Assembly: GCA_051745835.1 (NCBI GenBank)
Contig: JBNJEL010000084.1
Location: 1-8,355, forward strand
DNA: 8,355 nucleotides
From: JBNJEL01 sp051745835
Lineage (GTDB): Bacteria > Bacillota > Halanaerobiia > Halobacteroidales > Acetohalobiaceae
Reading direction: 5' to 3'
In this document: in pieces, positions 6,397 through 8,355 of the stretch
Numbering within the stretch: position 1 is the stretch's first letter
Layout: each line of letters starts with the position of its first letter
Made by a program: the position numbers and the translations under genes
The notes under the pieces: model-generated
Seen by the model: the letters and a program-made list of their open reading frames with translations, nothing else
Told to the model about the DNA's origin: nothing
The model's database searches: none

Positions 6397-6425
6397 TGGA
6401 GATGGATTAACTACTATGATATAAT
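6397..6425 (+). promoter_or_regulatory. Extended -10 promoter upstream of guaA
   Basis: TATAAT (6420-6425) is a perfect -10 box preceded by TGA, giving the extended form TGNTATAAT. TGGAGA at 6397-6402, 17 bases upstream, is a 4/6 match to the -35 box. The predicted start is near 6432. It lies just after the groEL terminator and is the only strong promoter seen ahead of guaA. Confidence 0.75.
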
Positions 6426-6431
6426 ATTAGC

Positions 6432-6627
6432 TGTAATATTAAAGTTAGTCACAAATTAGCATAAATCTACATGAGTAGTTTGAGACTGAGAGTGATAATG
6501 TAGTTTAGGCAAAGTAATACTAATAATAGATGATGATAAGTGTTATAAAAGTTTGAAATTTTTATTCGTGGGGATTTGTGGGAGTTTGTGATTTATAAGT
6601 TTATTATTTAACTTAGGAGGGAAGCTA
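6432..6627 (+). other. Long untranslated leader of guaA with hairpin
   Basis: About 196 bases separate the predicted transcription start from the guaA ATG. Frames in it stop within about ten codons. AAA-T-CTACAT (6463-6472) pairs with ATGTAGTTT (6498-6506), one base bulged, enclosing a 25-base loop. Further down, TTATAAA (6543-6549) and TTTATAA (6592-6598) flank a 10-nt repeat. I do not recognise a purine aptamer, T-box or other known riboswitch core, and there is no terminator hairpin before the ribosome site. The leader is longer than a simple housekeeping gene needs, but regulation is not proven. Confidence 0.45.
6568..6597 (+). repeat. Three 10-base tandem degenerate repeats in guaA leader
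   Basis: GTGGGGATTT (6568-6577), GTGGGAGTTT (6578-6587) and GTGATTTATA (6588-6597) lie head to tail. On the minus strand they read as CACAAACTCC, CACAAATCCC, CACGAATAAA. This resembles the CAC-GATT style of the repeat at 3819-3851. The third unit is only a partial match. It ends 17 bases before the AGGAGG ribosome site of guaA. Confidence 0.5.
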
Positions 6628-8181
6628 ATGAGTTTTTCTGAAGAACAGGAGACAATTTTAGTCTTAGACTTTGGGGCGCAGTATAGTCAATTGATCGCCC
6701 GGCGAGTAAGGGAGAATAATGTTTACTCAAGGTTAGTACCATATGATATTTCAATTGATAAGATTAAAGAGATTAATCCACAGGGCATTATCTTTTCTGG
6801 GGGACCATCTAGTGTCTATGGTGAGAAGGCTCCTTATGTAGACCAAGAGATCTTTGAATTAGGGGTTCCGATTTTAGGTATCTGTTATGGAATGCAGCTG
6901 ATGAGTCATCTATTACCAGGAGGAAAAGTACAAGCATCTGATCATCGGGAATACGGACATGCTAAGCTGCAAGTTAAAGAAGAGATGGATTTATTTGCTG
7001 GTTTAGGTAATGAACTTAAGTGTTGGATGAGTCATGGTGATCGTGTAACTGAGATGCCGAATGGTTTTAAGACGATCGGTTATACAGAGAATTCACCAGT
7101 AGCTGCAATTGGTAATCCAGAACGCAACTTTTATGGAGTGCAATTTCATCCTGAGGTAGTGCACACTCCTTGTGGAGATCAGATTATTAATAACTTTATC
7201 TTTTCTGTCTGTGAGTGTAGTGGTGATTGGACTACTGCTAACTTTATTGATGAGCAGATAAGTAAGATTAAGGATGAAGTAGGGGATGAAGGGCAGGTAA
7301 TCTGTGGCTTATCTGGTGGTGTTGATTCTTCTGTAGCTGCTAGGTTAGTACAAAAAGCAATCGGTGATCAATTAACTTGTATCTTTGTAAACCACGGTCT
7401 ATTAAGACAGGATGAAGCTGAGGAAGTCAGAGAGACATTTGGTCAAGAGTTTGATATGAACTTAATCTATGTTGATGCTCAAGAACGGTTCTTTAATAAG
7501 TTGCAGGGAGTAGAAGATCCAGAAGAGAAACGAAAGATTATTGGTAATGAATTTATTGAGGTCTTTGAAGAGGAAGCAAATAAGATTGGTGGAGCGGAAT
7601 ATCTAGTGCAAGGGACTATCTACTCTGATGTGATTGAAAGCGGCGGTAGTGATAATTCTGCTACAATTAAGAGTCATCATAATGTAGGCGGCTTACCTGA
7701 AGAGTTTAATTTAGATCTAATTGAACCACTGCGTAATATCTTTAAAGATGAGGTGCGCGAGGTCGGTTCGCAGTTAGGCTTACCTGATGAGATAGTTTGG
7801 CGTCAACCATTCCCAGGGCCGGGCTTAGGAATTAGAGTTTTAGGTGAGGTAACGCCCAATAAGGTTGAGATTGTTCAGCAGGCAGATGCTATCTTACGAG
7901 AAGAGGTTAAGAATGCTGGGCTAGATCGTGAGATCTGGCAGTACTTTGCTGCTCTACCACCGATGCGTAGTGTAGGTGTAATGGGTGATGAGCGGACTTA
8001 TAACTATACAATTGGTCTCAGAGCAGTTAAGAGTAAGGATGCGATGACTGCTGATTGGGCTAAGATTCCGTATGATGTCTTAGAGAAGATATCAACGCGA
8101 ATTACAAATGAGGTTAAGGAAGCTAATCGAGTTGTCTATGATATTACATCTAAACCACCGGCAACGATTGAGTGGGAATAA
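6628..8181 (+). CDS. guaA: GMP synthase (glutamine-hydrolysing)
   Basis: This 517-residue two-domain enzyme converts XMP to GMP with ATP and glutamine, the last step of guanine nucleotide synthesis. The N-terminal class I glutamine amidotransferase starts at ILVLDFGAQYSQLIARR and has the nucleophile in GICYGMQ (C86), with H174 and E176 in QFHPEV completing the triad. The ATP-pyrophosphatase domain follows with the P-loop SGGVDSS (229-235). The C-terminal dimerisation and XMP-binding part includes RQPFPGPGLGIRVLGE (392-407) and ends in the family-typical KPPATIEWE. Length and motifs are normal. AGGAGG (6615-6620) lies seven bases before the ATG. The gene has its own promoter and terminator, so it is probably expressed apart from groESL. 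No IMP dehydrogenase (guaB) is adjacent within the window. Confidence 0.98.
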   Translation: MSFSEEQETILVLDFGAQYSQLIARRVRENNVYSRLVPYDISIDKIKEINPQGIIFSGGPSSVYGEKAPYVDQEIFELGVPILGICYGMQLMSHLLPGGKVQASDHREYGHAKLQVKEEMDLFAGLGNELKCWMSHGDRVTEMPNGFKTIGYTENSPVAAIGNPERNFYGVQFHPEVVHTPCGDQIINNFIFSVCECSGDWTTANFIDEQISKIKDEVGDEGQVICGLSGGVDSSVAARLVQKAIGDQLTCIFVNHGLLRQDEAEEVRETFGQEFDMNLIYVDAQERFFNKLQGVEDPEEKRKIIGNEFIEVFEEEANKIGGAEYLVQGTIYSDVIESGGSDNSATIKSHHNVGGLPEEFNLDLIEPLRNIFKDEVREVGSQLGLPDEIVWRQPFPGPGLGIRVLGEVTPNKVEIVQQADAILREEVKNAGLDREIWQYFAALPPMRSVGVMGDERTYNYTIGLRAVKSKDAMTADWAKIPYDVLEKISTRITNEVKEANRVVYDITSKPPATIEWE

Positions 8182-8209
8182 GTTTTTCATCAATTAAAGA
8201 TAAATTTCT

Positions 8210-8239
8210 AAGCCACCGATTATTATGTCGGTGGCTTTG
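8210..8239 (+). terminator. Intrinsic terminator after guaA, short T-run
   Basis: AAGCCACCGA (8210-8219) pairs perfectly with TCGGTGGCTT (8228-8237) around an eight-base loop. The stem is GC-rich and sits 28 bases after the guaA stop. The T-run is only three bases (one paired) before GTACAAT, so termination may be partial or helped by another factor. Confidence 0.75.
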
Positions 8240-8257
8240 TACAATCTCTTAGCCAAC

Positions 8258-8286
8258 TTGACTCTAAAATATAATTATTATACAAT
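8258..8286 (+). promoter_or_regulatory. Promoter for a gene beyond the window
   Basis: TTGACT (8258-8263) and TACAAT (8281-8286) are each 5/6 matches to the sigma-A boxes and are exactly 17 bases apart. The predicted start is near 8293. No gene starts before the window ends. A GGAG at 8344-8347 could be the ribosome site of a plus-strand gene starting just past 8355. Confidence 0.7.
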
Positions 8287-8296
8287 GACATTGAAG

Positions 8297-8329
8297 TAGT
8301 AGACAAATTAATATCAGCTTTGTCTTCTA
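8297..8329 (+). other. Hairpin in the leader of the downstream gene
   Basis: AGACAAA (8301-8307) pairs with TTTGTCT (8319-8325) around an 11-base loop. After one T-T mismatch, TAG (8297-8299) pairs with CTA (8327-8329), giving 10 pairs. It starts about four bases after the predicted transcription start and has no T-tract after it. It could protect the 5' end of the mRNA or be regulatory; the sequence does not decide. Confidence 0.45.
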
Positions 8330-8355
8330 ATTAAGTTACCTGTGGAGTAATCTAT

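Noticed and set aside
6480..6510. CTGAGA followed by GATAATG in the guaA leader, reminiscent of a TPP riboswitch
   Set aside because: The other conserved parts of the THI box (GGGGTGC-like and the CCTGATCTGG region) are missing, and guaA is not a thiamine gene.
6426..6629. ATTAGC copies at 6426 and 6455 complementary to GCTAAT at the guaA start
   Set aside because: Only six bases in AT-rich sequence; the first copy lies at or before the predicted transcription start. Chance is the simplest explanation.
1..8355. CRISPR array, tRNA, rRNA, insertion sequence or defence system
   Set aside because: No regularly spaced direct repeats, no cloverleaf-type or rRNA segments, and no transposase or nuclease coding sequence were seen; the genes are conserved housekeeping families apart from the radical SAM protein.

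Overview
The window looks like a chromosomal stretch from a low-GC, Gram-positive-type anaerobe of the Firmicutes. The supporting signs are strong AGGAGG-type ribosome sites, a perfect CIRCE operator, sigma-A-type promoters and AT-rich spacers. The proteins are unusually acidic (the GroES reading has 25 D/E against 10 K/R), which points to a halophilic lineage. My best guess is Halanaerobiales (Halobacteroidaceae-like); this is inferred from protein character and gene content, not from a search.

Region 1 (1-3736) is a compact plus-strand gene cluster: the tail of tsaE, then tsaB, rimI, tsaD and a radical SAM protein. The genes overlap or nearly touch, so they are probably co-transcribed and translationally coupled. 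TsaE, TsaB and TsaD form the bacterial machinery that transfers threonylcarbamoyl to A37 of ANN-decoding tRNAs (t6A). RimI is a GNAT N-acetyltransferase commonly found beside them. The fifth gene encodes a radical SAM domain, then a PDZ-like segment, then a DUF512-like C-terminus. Its function is unknown and it is the least explained gene here.

Region 2 (3737-4302) is a 566-base AT-rich gap with no credible gene. It holds inverted repeats, a short GATT-phased repeat, a weak terminator-like hairpin and, at its right end, the groESL promoter followed by CIRCE. Region 3 (4303-6380) is groES-groEL, with a hairpin between the two genes and a strong intrinsic terminator after groEL. It should be repressed by HrcA and induced by protein-folding stress.

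Region 4 (6381-8240) is guaA (GMP synthetase). It is driven by its own extended -10 promoter and has a leader of about 196 nt that contains a hairpin and a 10-nt tandem repeat, and a stem-loop terminator follows it. Region 5 (8241-8355) has a good promoter and a leader hairpin for a gene that starts beyond the window.

Most of the window is conserved housekeeping sequence. No mobile element, CRISPR array, tRNA or rRNA was seen. The points most worth a second look are the radical SAM/PDZ/DUF512-like protein, the two related-looking short-period repeats in the intergenic gaps, and the unexplained guaA leader.
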